A stretch of 64,000 nucleotides of DNA from Dermatemys mawii (taxonomy: Eukaryota > Chordata > Testudines > Dermatemydidae), in the NCBI GenBank assembly GCA_007922305.1, contig ML677364.1, positions 18,126,260 to 18,190,259 on the forward strand. Reading direction: 5' to 3'. Shown piece by piece: positions 22,668 through 32,349 of this stretch (position 1 is its first letter; every line of letters starts with the position of its first letter). Below the pieces are notes generated by a model. That model worked only from the letters and a program-made list of their open reading frames with translations. It was not told the DNA's origin and searched no databases. Made by a program: the position numbers and the translations under genes.

Positions 22668-22761
22668 ATTGTGCAACTTTAAATGAGCATGTTTTCTAAT
22701 GGAACAGTGACTTAATAGCTAGACAGCTGTAACCGGGATGACTTTAAGTGAGGAGTTACTG
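22668..22761 (-). mobile_element. Tigger-type element end
   Basis: On the minus strand the end reads CAGTAACTCCTCACTTAAAG, a common Tigger-type terminus, with TA at 22762-22763. Only about 95 bp of the element is recognisable and the other end is not found. Confidence 0.6.
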
Positions 22762-22765
22762 TAGT

Positions 22766-24805
22766 ATTCTCCTAAGAAAAGACCTTATGTCTTCCTGGCA
22801 CCTCTCAGGAAAAAATGCATTCCTTTTGGGTGTTCAGTAAGAGTTTCCTTTAGATGAATCAGAACCTCTCTCGTTTGCACTGGCTAAGGAGATTCAATCA
22901 TTTTTCATCAAGAAGAGCCAGATTAAACTCATTCAGGCATATCAAATATAATGAAGTGATCTAAGTTCAGATTTGTTTAGACTCTACAAGGATTTAAAAG
23001 TGGGTCATACCCGGAGTACCTGTACCCAGAGTTGATTTAAATGAAATATATAGTGTACAGGATTAGATAAAGGCCCACTGCTAATACAAGGTCGTCATTT
23101 GTCTAATGACACAGACAGTGAAATCAGCATTTTGAGTGGTTTTTGATAGCACCAGGCCCCTGAAAGCAGAATCGGTAACAGTCTACACTACAATATTAAC
23201 TGTTAGAACATTTCATTTTTTGTATATATTTCATCTTTTTACATTTATCATTTTTAAAAAGCCTTTTCAAGTTATAATGAAAATAAGAATGAAAAAGTTA
23301 ATGCCTGAATTTACCCTCCAACTGAGGTGGGCTAAACAGCAGTAGCACTTCCAGAGATAGTGTATTCAACAGTGCTATTTTCCCATTCCCAGTGATGTCA
23401 GTGAAAACATGTTTCTGATTTACCATCTTTTCTTTTTTTTCTTTTCTTCCCAGATGGAATGCTGAGCTTGAACTCCTGTTTTCTTATTTGATCACTGAAG
23501 ACCAGCTGTCTCAATTTATCTCTTCATACAGAAACTCAGCATGAGGCCTTTAAACCATTTCAGTCCACCAAATTAATTGTAAGTGAGACTTAAGTGGTAC
23601 ATAAGCCTTGTGTGTCCCCTCTGCACAAGGATGTCACCCCCCAGATAGTTAGGTACTTTATCAGGGAATGGAGCTTCAGAATCAGCATCAGAGTGTGAAC
23701 AGTGCTGCTAGCACAAGAGAGAGGTTTGTAAAAGAGGAGGAAGTGAAAGTGCCCTAAAAGTTTCTATTTTTTGACTAATCAGGAGAGGATAGATAGTGAA
23801 GGAGACATATGATTTGAAAATGATCTTGGCATCTATGCTTCTAGAGGAGAATTATTAATCTATAATAGAACAAATAATTTTAATCGTTTCCTAAAACTTG
23901 CACTTGGAGGAATAAGTGGCAGGGATAGCAGGGGACAGAAGGGGAAGGAAGAAAATAGAATGCAGTGAAAATGGTATAATGGTATAAATTTGCTAATTTT
24001 GATTACTTGTACTAGCTAATTGACCCTATGTATGTTCCCGTGCATTAATCACAATGTATTGTGTCTTATGATGTTAAGACGACCAGAAATTCCTTTGATT
24101 GCTAATTTTAGTAGGTTTTACTGCATAGCTATTTGTCTCTGTGCTAACTAGTAGGAAATCTTGCTTTATAGCAGATTTTTGTCCCAATTTTGTTTCCCCA
24201 AATGAATAGTCGTGGTCCAGTTCCTTTATTCTAGGAAAGTACTATTGTTAATAGTCTTAGTCTCTCTGACGAGTGGTGTTACAGCAGTATTTAAAGGATG
24301 ATTGTGCAAGTATGACATTCAATGTTACTGTGAATTAGTCATAGTACAGGGAATGAAAAAATAGTTTTTGGGCATATGCAGTAAAAAGGAGATATGTAAA
24401 TTAATTTAAAAATACTCTATTCAGTAAACAATGATCATGGTCCAATGAAAATCATGTCGCTTGAAAACTCTGAATCTGTTGTATAAAACTTTACATTGGG
24501 AACTATCAATTTTTCTTTCTAAGTGAATAGTTTTAGCAAAGCTTTATTGAGAAGAAAGAGGAGACGACATGGTTTAAAGTTATCCTAGACACGGGCCATC
24601 ATTTCCTGTTGGAAAAGCCATGGGAGTGGACCGAAGAGAAGGTCCCTGATAAAGCCTCCACTGCACTGGTCTGTAAGGGGTAGGTGTGTTCTTTTCTCCC
24701 TGAACAAGAATGAAGCAGGGGTTTTGGCCAATAAAGCCTTCACATTTTCCGAGATGCATGCAGAAGATCTCATGTGCAGGCCCTGTGCTGACTGCTGGCA
24801 CTCTT
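22766..24805. other. No gene or repeat recognised
   Basis: AT-rich sequence. A strong pyrimidine tract ending CCCAG at about 23425-23454 looks like a 3' splice site, but the sequence after it has an early stop in the ATG frame and no coding resemblance. Confidence 0.4.
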
Positions 24806-24807
24806 AG

Positions 24808-24925
24808 GGGTTCCAACTTTCTATTTGTAGAAAACTGAACACCCTTGCCCCACACTGCCCCTTCTCTGAGGCCCCGCCCCCACTCATTCCATCCCCTCTC
24901 CCTCTGTTGCCTGTTCTCCTCCACC
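24808..24925. mobile_element. Left part of a GGGTTGCCAAC-ended DNA element
   Basis: AGGGGTTCCAACTTTCTATTTGTAGAAAACTGAACACCC followed by CCCGCCCCC-rich DNA is the left end of an element whose right end is at 26740-26786 (ACACCTGGCAACCCTAGG). A further partial copy in reverse lies at 36536-36680. The element is split by the LINE that follows. Confidence 0.6.
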
Positions 24926-26085
24926 TTCATAAGAACATAAGAAGGGCCATATTGGATCAGACCAATGGTCCATCCAGCCCGGTATCTTGTCTTCCAACAG
25001 TGACCAATGCCAGGTGCCCCGGAGTGAGTGAACCTAACAGGTAATGATCAAGTGATCTCTCTCCTGCCATCCGTCACCCCCTCTGACAAACAGAGGCTAG
25101 GGACACCATTTCTTACCCCTCCTGGCTAATAGTTATTAATGGACTTAACCTCCATGAAATTATCCAGTTCTCTTTTAAAACCTGTTATAGTCCTAGCCTT
25201 CACAGCCTCCTCAGGCAAGGAGTTCCACAGGTTGACTGTGTGCTGTGTGAAGAAGAACTTCCTTTTATTTGTTTTAAACCTGTTGCCCTTTAATTTCATT
25301 TGGTGGCCCCTAATTCTTATATTATGGGAATAAGTAAATAACTTTTCCTTATTCACTTTTTCCACACCATTCATAATTGTATATACCTCTATCATATCCC
25401 CCCTTAGTCTCCTCTTTTTACAAGCTGAAAAGTCCTAGCCTCTTTAATCTTTCCTCATATGGGACCTGTTCCAAACCCCTAATCATGTTAGTTGCCCTTC
25501 TCTGAACCTTTTCTAATGCCAGTATATCCTTTTTGAGATGAGGAGACCACATTTGTACACAGTATTCAAGATGTGAGTGCACCATGGATTTGTATAAGGG
25601 CAATAAGATATTCTCCGTTCTTATTCTCTATCCCTTTTTAAATGATTCCTTGCATCCTGTTTGGGGTTTTTTTGACTGCTGCTGCACACTGTGTGGATGT
25701 CTTTAGAGAACTATCCATGATGACTTAAATCTTTTTCCTGATTAGTTGTAGATAAATTTACCTCCATCATACTGTATGTATAGTTGGGGTTACTTTTTCC
25801 AATGTACATTACTTTACATTTATCCACATGAAATTTCATTTGCTCTTTATTACCGAATCACTTAGTTTTGTGAGATCTTTTTGAAATACTTCACGGTCTA
25901 CTTTCATCTTAACTGTCTTGAGCAGTTTAGTATCATCTGCAAACTTTGCCACCTCACTGTTTACCCCTTCCTCTGAATCATTTATGAATTAGTTAAATAG
26001 GACTGGTCCTAGGACTGACCCTTGGGGAACACCACTAGTTACCCCTCTCCATTCTGAAAATTTACCATTTATTCCTACCCTCCCT
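24926..26085 (-). mobile_element. CR1-like LINE 3' part (RT and 3' UTR), decayed
   Basis: Read on the minus strand, the element contains RT palm motif B ([10 protein letters not shown], about 26030-26000), the catalytic FADDTKLL (about 25950-25925), then the thumb and C-terminal domain, a 3' UTR (25125-24926), and a TTCTTATG-type octamer tail at 24926-24945. This is the CR1 layout. It has several stops and at least one frameshift. It lies inside a DNA element, so it inserted later. It lacks the 5' part (endonuclease and ORF1), the usual 5' truncation of LINEs. Confidence 0.8.
25126..25980 (-). pseudogene. CR1-like reverse transcriptase C-terminal half, broken
   Basis: The enzyme copies LINE RNA at the nicked target. 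The open part 25418-25603 reads [19 protein letters not shown] and [15 protein letters not shown], the well-conserved thumb region. The next part, 25126-25395, starts MIEVYTIMNGVEKVN and has FFTQHTVNLWNSLPEEAV, the conserved C-terminal block. Between them a stop (TAA) and a 1-bp frameshift break the frame at about 25410-25420. Upstream palm blocks with FADD are in a further frame with stops. The starts given are only the first Met of each open part. Confidence 0.8.
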
Positions 26086-26089
26086 CACT

Positions 26090-26786
26090 CACTCATTTTC
26101 ACAGGGCTAGGCTGAGGATTGGGGTGTGAGAGGGGGTGAGGGCTCTGGCTGGAGCTGCGGGCTCTGGGTGGAGCCGGAGATGGGGATTTTGGGGTGCAGG
26201 AATGGGCTTCAGGCTGGGGTAGGGGATTGGGGTGTGGGAGGGGGTTGAGGGCTCTGGGCTGGGTGTGCAGGCTCAGGAGTGGGGATCAGTAATGAGGGGT
26301 GCAGGAGAGGGATCTGGGCTGGGGCAGGGAGTTGTGGTGTTTGGGGGGGGTGAGGGCTCCAGCTGGGGATGCGAACTCTGGGGTGTGGTGGGGTTTGGGG
26401 TGCAGGAGAGGGATCTGGGCTGGGGCAGGGGGATGGAGCACAGGAGGGGGTGCTGGCTGCGGGCAGCGCTTACCACAGGAGGCTCCCAGGAAGCAGTGAC
26501 ATCTCCCTCCAGCTCTTAGGTGGAGGCATGACTAAGCGGTTCCTGGCCAATGGCTGAGCTGGTCCTGGAGATGGGAGAAAACTGCAGAACCCCTGTGGCC
26601 ATCCCCCCACCTAGGATCCAGAGGGAGATACCAGCAGCTTCCCTGGAGTCATGTGGACCTGGCAAGGGAACCTGCCTTTGCCGCCAACGGGACTTTTAGT
26701 GACCCGGTCAGTGGAGCTGAGCGGAGCTGTCAGAGTCCCTTTCCAACCAGCCGTTCTGGTCAAAAACTGACACCTGGCAACCCTAG
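26090..26786. mobile_element. Right part of the split DNA element with G-rich minisatellite
   Basis: From about 26105 to 26470 the sequence is an irregular tandem array of G-rich units built from 'gggctctgggctgggg', 'ggattggggtgtgggaggggg' and 'atgaggggtgcaggagagggatct'. It then runs to TCAAAAACTGACACCTGGCAACCCTAGG, the right terminus that matches AGGGGTTCCAAC at 24808. Open frames in it on both strands are artefacts of the array. Confidence 0.6.
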
Positions 26787-26789
26787 GTC

Positions 26790-27490
26790 TTCTGAGGCTC
26801 TCACCAGCTTTCTGTCAAGGTTGTTCTGATAGAGACACACAGACATGGCATCCCCTGCAGGCAGCAGAAGGTCTTAGCAGAGGCATGTGTGGGGCGGCAT
26901 ACCTGCTCCCCCCAAGATTGCTCAGTCGCAAGGTGTGGGTGCGCCCCCTACCTGCAGGATGGCTGAGCCAGGAGCTGCTCTGGGCAAGGAGTGGTGGAGA
27001 GCTGCAGATGGGGCCACTGTTTTCTGGGAGTGGACGGCTGCATAAGAGTGTGTGACTAGAGATATTCCAGGGTTGTGTCCTCGCACTATCAGCAGGCAGT
27101 GTGTATTAGCTTAATAATTTATTCAGAGGTGAATATGCCCCAGCTCCACCTTCATCCTTCTCTATACGCCATATTTTCCTTGCCTTCCCAAAGCCTGGGT
27201 CCTATAGCATTTGAAATTGCTTTCCAAGTTACTTGTCCAAAGTCACACAGGATATTGGTGCTGGAACTGAGGACAGAATCCAGGGCTTCAAGACTGATCC
27301 TTAAGCTCAAGAGCAACCTTCCTTTAGTGTCACTTTCAACAGGAGTCTGTTAATTAAGACATGTCTACCTCACATAAAGTGGAGGAGAAAAGGGCATTGA
27401 ATTGACATTTGAAACCATGGATATCAGAAGATATTTTCAACAAGTTCAGAAGAGTCAGTGAGTGGGTCTTATTGTCATCCGCTGATAGAG
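26790..27490. other. Unassigned; MIR-like piece near 27215-27290
   Basis: No gene is seen. At about 27215-27290 (minus strand) 'aagttacttgtccaaagtcacacaggatattggtgctggaactgaggacagaatcc' has the form of the MIR tail region in reverse. Confidence 0.4.
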
Positions 27491-27491
27491 T

Positions 27492-27780
27492 CAGGGCTTG
27501 TCTAAAAGGACACTTAGTTTGTGGCAAGCTGTGATACGAAACCTGTCACACTAGACTGCTGCTCACTAAGCGTCTGTATGGATCCTGATGCCATGCAGTA
27601 AAAATTGCCTCATGAGCTATCAGTCTCGTGCCAGTATTTAGCCTTAGATGGAGTTTACCACCAGTCTTCTCTGGTTTCTAAGTGAGGCAAATCAAAGCTC
27701 ACTGGGGAACTTTCCATGAGCAGCAGCAGAGTCCACACAGCCACTTAGTGCGCGGCAGGCTCGTGCATGGCGGATTTATA
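27492..27780. mobile_element. Left part of a GGGCTTGTCTA-ended MITE split by an LTR
   Basis: The left end CAGGGCTTGTCTAAAAGGACACTTAG has its counterpart CAAGCCCTTA at 29101-29110, on the far side of the LTR-like insert. The interior includes 'gcggcaagctgtgatacg' and 'cacttagtgcgcggcaggctc', typical of this MITE type. It stops at ATTTATA (27774-27780), which is duplicated after the insert. Confidence 0.65.
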
Positions 27781-29091
27781 CTGCATCTTGCTGCACACTG
27801 AGTTTGTGCATGTAAGCAGAGTCAGGATGAGCTCTACCCTGACATCTGGTGGTGAGTTGTGGAAAAGGACTTCAGGGGCTGATCTTGTTTGCATGGGCAC
27901 ACCCACTCTACCTTGCATGATGGGACTGCTTGCCCAAAAGGTCACTTTGGCTGCTGTGGGATCCCCAGTCTCCTTGTTACTGGGGCAGGAGTAATAAAGT
28001 GGTGTTATTCTGGTTAGGTGAATCAAGGACAGAAGAACTATATTTGACATTTTATGATGGAGGGACTCGACCGCAACTAAGTAGCACCCGCTAGGCAGGG
28101 AACATAGGTTCCAAAGCCCAGTGAGCTGAGGGAGGTATGTGTACCTGGTAGTAAGGGCCCCAAAGACCACCATGACCCTGTCCTTCTCCACAGAGTTAAT
28201 TTTGATTCTGTTAGGAGTCTTGTTACATGCTGCAGAGCTGAAATCACTGATTCGTTGGTCAAAGCATTAGCCCTACTTTGGGCTAGTGATGTGCTAGCAT
28301 TGAAGCTCCTCTATACCAGCTGAGATTGCTGAGAGCTGAAATTACTAAAGAGCTGAAATCACTGAAAGCTGTGTTACGTGTGGGTGGGGGAGGGAACCTG
28401 AAGCTATGTTGGTGAGTGGCTAGCAGGATGGCTAGTGGGGTGGTAAGTGGCTAGCAGAGAGGAGCAGCTAGCGGAGAAGAGCGGTGAAGACTGCAGCAGA
28501 ATCTTATGGAGGGGTGTGGCAATTGTCTGTCAACACGAGCAGTGGAGCATGTAAGGTGCCCCCATACCTTCCCCTCCATTCTGCCCAGATGGGGAGATAA
28601 ACTCTGCAGATAGACTTCTGAACTATAGGGGGCGGCATTGACAAAAGACAGAAATGGGAGATAGGGGAGTGACTTTGGGTTGCTGGACTCAAGAACCACT
28701 CTGTGGCTACACTGACATGGGGCAGAAACTGTGGGAGGGACGACCGTTGGGTTGCTGGACTTAAGACCTAGAGGGAGGAAGGACACTGCCAGACTTACTT
28801 GGGGGTGGGTCTTTTGCTCATGGTTTGTGTTATGAATCCTGTTTGTGGTGTTTCCCCAGCATAATGCCATGTTGTTTTCCTCCTTTATTAAAAGGCTTTT
28901 GCTACACTCAGACTCTGTGCTCGTGAGAGGGGAAGTATTACCTCTTAGAGGTGCCCAGGGGGGTGATATGTATTTGTCCCAGGTCACAGGGGTGGGGGCT
29001 CGAGCCAATGTTGCATTGTGTTATTGAAACAGAACCGCTAGATACTGAACCCACCTTTGTTGCTGCCAACTCTGATGGGCAGAAGGGTTAC
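27781..29091 (+). repeat. LTR-like retroelement, 1.3 kb, inserted in the MITE
   Basis: The element starts CTGCATCTTGCTGCAC and ends CAGAAGGGTTAC(A). ATTTATA lies directly before it (27774-27780) and again after it (29092-29098), so the insertion made a 6-7 bp duplication. It contains the polyA-like site ATTAAA at about 28886-28892, then 'ctcagactctgtgctcgtgagagg', as an R-U5 border would. The 3' block 'ttgttgctgccaactctgatgggcagaagggttaca' is one I recognise as a repeated LTR end in turtles. The start is CTG and not TG, which is unusual for an LTR. No gene of a retrovirus is seen. Confidence 0.6.
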
Positions 29092-29110
29092 ATTTATAGT
29101 CAAGCCCTTA
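29092..29110. mobile_element. Right end of the split MITE
   Basis: ATTTATAGTCAAGCCCTTA follows the insert; in reverse it reads TAAGGGCTTGACTATAAAT, the inverted repeat of the MITE left end at 27492. The first seven bases are the target duplication of the LTR-like element. Confidence 0.6.
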
Positions 29111-29865
29111 GAGAATCCTCCATTCTTTATGAAAATTATAGCATTAATGGTGGAGTTGAAAGATAAATTATAGCAACAGGAGAAGTCAGGCACAAGTGGC
29201 TCTCAACTGAGGGTGTTTCATATGCTTTGATCTTTCGGCTAATAGGAATGCTCTGGGGAGTTATTAGGACCTTTTCCCTCTGTGTTACATAAGGAAGTCC
29301 CACTGCCTAAAATTAAACCGATCTCTTTTAATTGTATTTCTTTTAAAAGAGCACTTACAAAATTAAATGGCTAGGGAGAAAATCTGAATAGCACTCCGCA
29401 GTAATGAAAGGATATTTCTATACAAAATGTCTCTGAAGAGGCACGCTCTAGGCCAAACAGCTACCAACTCATAACTGGTGTTGCCAAGCAACACCACCTC
29501 ACATACTTAAAATGAAAATGAAAATTAGCAGTCACTGAGGAACACAATACTGTTAAAAGTTGTGGAGAAAGTATAGCCTAGTTAGTGCAAGAAAGTGCTG
29601 GGGAGCCAAGAGAATTTGCTGAGTCAGTCGTTCTCTGTGTGATTGAACATGTCACTGATATTCCTGTCCTGTAGCTTAAAGCTTCTTGGCCATCATTGTG
29701 GTGTCTGAGCATCTCTGTACTAGATGTGAGTGATGGATTGCTTTGCCTGGATACAGTCATAGCCATCTACAGACTCCCATTTTGCTTTGTGAACACCATC
29801 TTGATTGCAAACGCTTCTCTGTCTTCACTGGTGTTTTTTTATCTCCATCTTGGACTGGTATTCTA
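29111..29865. other. Unassigned single-copy DNA with an X-box-like palindrome
   Basis: No gene or repeat is seen. A 19-bp palindrome (29477-29495) is listed separately. Confidence 0.4.
29477..29495. promoter_or_regulatory. Perfect palindrome resembling an RFX X-box
   Basis: GGTGTTGC, spacer CAA, then GCAACACC. The core GTTGCC-A-AGCAAC fits the X-box pattern bound by RFX factors (GTTGCC, 0-3 bases, RGYAAC). A single motif match cannot show function. Confidence 0.3.
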
Positions 29866-29867
29866 AG

Positions 29868-30178
29868 GGTACATCTGCACAGCAGCTGGGATCATGCTTC
29901 CCAGTGTGAGTAGACAGAGCAAGCCTAGCTCTGCTCAAGCTAGCATGCTAAAAATAGCAGTGTAGGTGGGGTAACACAGATAGTGGCTTGGGATAGCTGC
30001 TCAAGCACATAGTGAGGAAGTCAGGCTGGGTTTTTACTCAGGCAGCCAGCCTGAGTTGCTGGCTCTAGACCCTGGCTACACTATTAATAGTGTGCTATCT
30101 CAAGCAGACCTAGCATGTGTCTGTCTGCTCACGCTGGGAAGCATGCTCACATCAGCAGTGTGGATGTCTCTCAAAAGG
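29868..30178. mobile_element. Hairpin MITE (hAT-like), about 310 bp
   Basis: Two long arms face each other: 29896-29968 ('catgcttcccagtgtgagtagacag...aaaaatagcagtgtag') and 30076-30151 ('ctacactattaatagtgtgct...ctgggaagcatg'). The outer ends read GGGTACATCTGCACAGCAG and, in reverse, GAGAGACATCCACACTGCTG. This is a known kind of chelonian MITE with GTCTACACTGC ends. Confidence 0.65.
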
Positions 30179-30258
30179 TGCTACCAGGGACCTAGCAATG
30201 CAAAGTAATCAAGAGTTGCTGACCTGAAGAGTCTCCTGATCAAATGGAACACCTTAGG

Positions 30259-30567
30259 ACGGGGTAGGCAACCTATGGTACAGGTGCCGAAAGCGGCACG
30301 CGAGCTGATTTTCAGTAGCACTCGCACTGCTTGGGTCCTGGCCACCGGTCTGTGGGGCTCTGCATTTTAATTTAATTTTAAATGAAGCTTCTTAAACATT
30401 TTAAAAACCTTATTTACTTTACATACAACAATAGTCTAGTTATATATTACAGACTTATAGAAGGAAACCTTATAAGAACGTTAATGTATCACTGGCACTC
30501 GAGACTTTAAATTACAGTGAATAAATGAAGACTCGGCTCACCACTTCTGAAAGGTCGCCGACCCCTG
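30259..30567 (-). mobile_element. hAT MITE, CAGGGGTCGGCA ends
   Basis: On the minus strand it starts CAGGGGTCGGCGACCTTTC, then 'agaagtggtgagccgagtcttcatttattcac', and ends 'gcggcacc...taccataggttgcctaccccg'. This is a widespread non-autonomous hAT type of reptiles with ends related to the elements at 43915 and 59494. The target duplication is not clear. Confidence 0.7.
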
Positions 30568-30637
30568 CCCTGTGACAATGAGCTGGCTGCAGTCCTGAGG
30601 CACCAGTTCTCTCAGGAGGGCTTGTCACCAATCAGTG

Positions 30638-30845
30638 AATCATAGAATCACAGAAATGTAGGGCTGGAAGGGACCTTGAGAAGTCATCAAGTCCAGCCAC
30701 TTGCCCTGTGGCAGGGCCAAATAAACCTAGACCGTCCCTGACAAGTGTTTATCCTGCTTGTTTTTAGAAGCTTCCAACGATGGAGACTCCACAACCCTCC
30801 TTGGAAGCCTGTGCCAGAGCTTAACTACCCTCATTTACTCTCATG
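30638..30845 (-). mobile_element. CR1 LINE 3' end
   Basis: The plus strand begins AATCATAGAATCACAGAAATG, the reverse of a CR1 3' tail, and goes on 'gggctggaagggaccttgagaagtcatcaagtccag', the conserved CR1 3' UTR in reverse. Further on (30760-30830) the minus strand would encode the last residues of ORF2. Only about 200 bp remain, a typical 5'-truncated copy. Confidence 0.8.
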
Positions 30846-32165
30846 TAAGGTATGGCCCAAATCACTATGTTATATAAAAAAAAGTTATGAGAGAAAAGAA
30901 CTGCATCAGTTTACTTTAGTTAGCAGAATAACAAATATTCAAAAGATAACACTGTCACTTGCCATTTTCACGTCCATAGAAAAGTAATCTTGTATTGACC
31001 AATTCCCCAAACTCAGAGGCATACAAAGTGAGCTGATAAATCCTTATAAGCAAAAAGAGTGTCATTTCTTATGCTGACAGTACATAGCATCCTTTGACCT
31101 TTGACCCACAGCATTACATACATTTTTGATAAAGGTGAAAATTATTACTGACCCCGTTAATTTAAAACCATTCCCAGTACTGGAGTCATTTCTTGACAGG
31201 ACCTTACTAATGAGGTGTAAATTACTGAAAGTGTCATGCATTTACATAACAGATGTCAGATTCCTGATAACTGAGTATGATACGCCCATGCTCCACCTTC
31301 ACATTGCCTGAGTTGGAGCATTATACTTCACATATTTCCTGCCTCAAAATAAGTATCATGTCATTGTAAACTGGGAAAGGGGAGGGTGTCATTTAGCTGA
31401 ATAACATCCAGTAATGCTCAGTAGGATTCTTCAGTAGCAGCAAATTTTTATGAGCATAAATCAAAACAAGTTACTACAGATACAACAATGACAAAAAGAT
31501 TCCACAGCCGAGGACACCCAGGTCTGAGCAGGTGCATATGGAACCCTACCTTTCTATAGATAGTCTACCTCTTTGCCTAGCCAACAGCCATTCCTATAAC
31601 ACTTCCCAAAGGGAAGGGAAGGGAATCCAGAGCTACTGCCTCTCAGCCTTATCATAGTCATTTAAAACATTTCAAAATGTGTTAGATCAAGGGTTCTTGT
31701 GAACCCCAGGGATTGTGAACAGGAGTCAGAGGATCACAGTTACCCCATCTCCCCATATTGCTAAGGGAGAAGGGATCCCAGTTACAAGGAGGAGCCTGAC
31801 ATGCAAAAGTTAATGGGAGACAGGTCTTGGTATGGAAAATGTTGAGAACTACTGTAATAGATAATGTAAATAATAATATTGTAATGATCATTTCTACAAA
31901 ATAATAAAAGAAAAATCTCCTTAGAGGGCTTCTGGGTAACCAGAGAAGATCTGCAACCATTACTTTTGACTGATTTCCAATGCAAAAATCTGTTCCCGAG
32001 AAGGAGCCATTCTTAGGTTTTTGCATTAGGAATCCTATTTTCAGAAAATAAAGACATAAAATAGGGTGAGTCCTGATGTCAGTATTTGAAAGCAGTAGTA
32101 CCAACTTTTTAATGTCTTCTGAATTTGGCTCCCAGAAAGTTGAAGTGAATTTTTAAGAATGGGAG
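30846..32165. other. No gene or repeat recognised
   Basis: AT-rich unique-looking DNA. The minus-strand frames 31682-32104 and 31782-31985 have no family resemblance. Confidence 0.4.
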
Positions 32166-32345
32166 TCCTCAGACTTGTCTGAACAGTAACTTGCTGTGCA
32201 GCAAGCCAGGGTAAGAGTCTATAGCTCATGAGGTTGCCGCTTCCAAGCAGTACTACACAAAGCCCCACATTGGGACTTTCTCTGTGCTGCAGCAGTGTTA
32301 ACAAGGTGAATTACCGTGCGGCAAGCTGGTGTAATAATAACAGAC
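32166..32345. mobile_element. MITE fragment, AACTTGCTGTGCAGCAAGC type
   Basis: 'cagacttgtctgaacagtaacttgctgtgcagcaagccagg' and 'gaattaccgtgcggcaagctggtgta' face each other as imperfect inverted arms and match the element at 34970-35106. Confidence 0.5.
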
Positions 32346-32349
32346 AACA

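Noticed and set aside
23425..23560. Strong pyrimidine tract and CAG, like a 3' splice site
   Set aside because: The following sequence has an early stop in the ATG frame and no matching donor or protein resemblance; could be a non-coding exon at best.
26105..26470. CRISPR-like or satellite array
   Set aside because: Units are irregular and G-rich, without constant repeats and unique spacers; this is a minisatellite inside a DNA element, and the genome is a vertebrate's.
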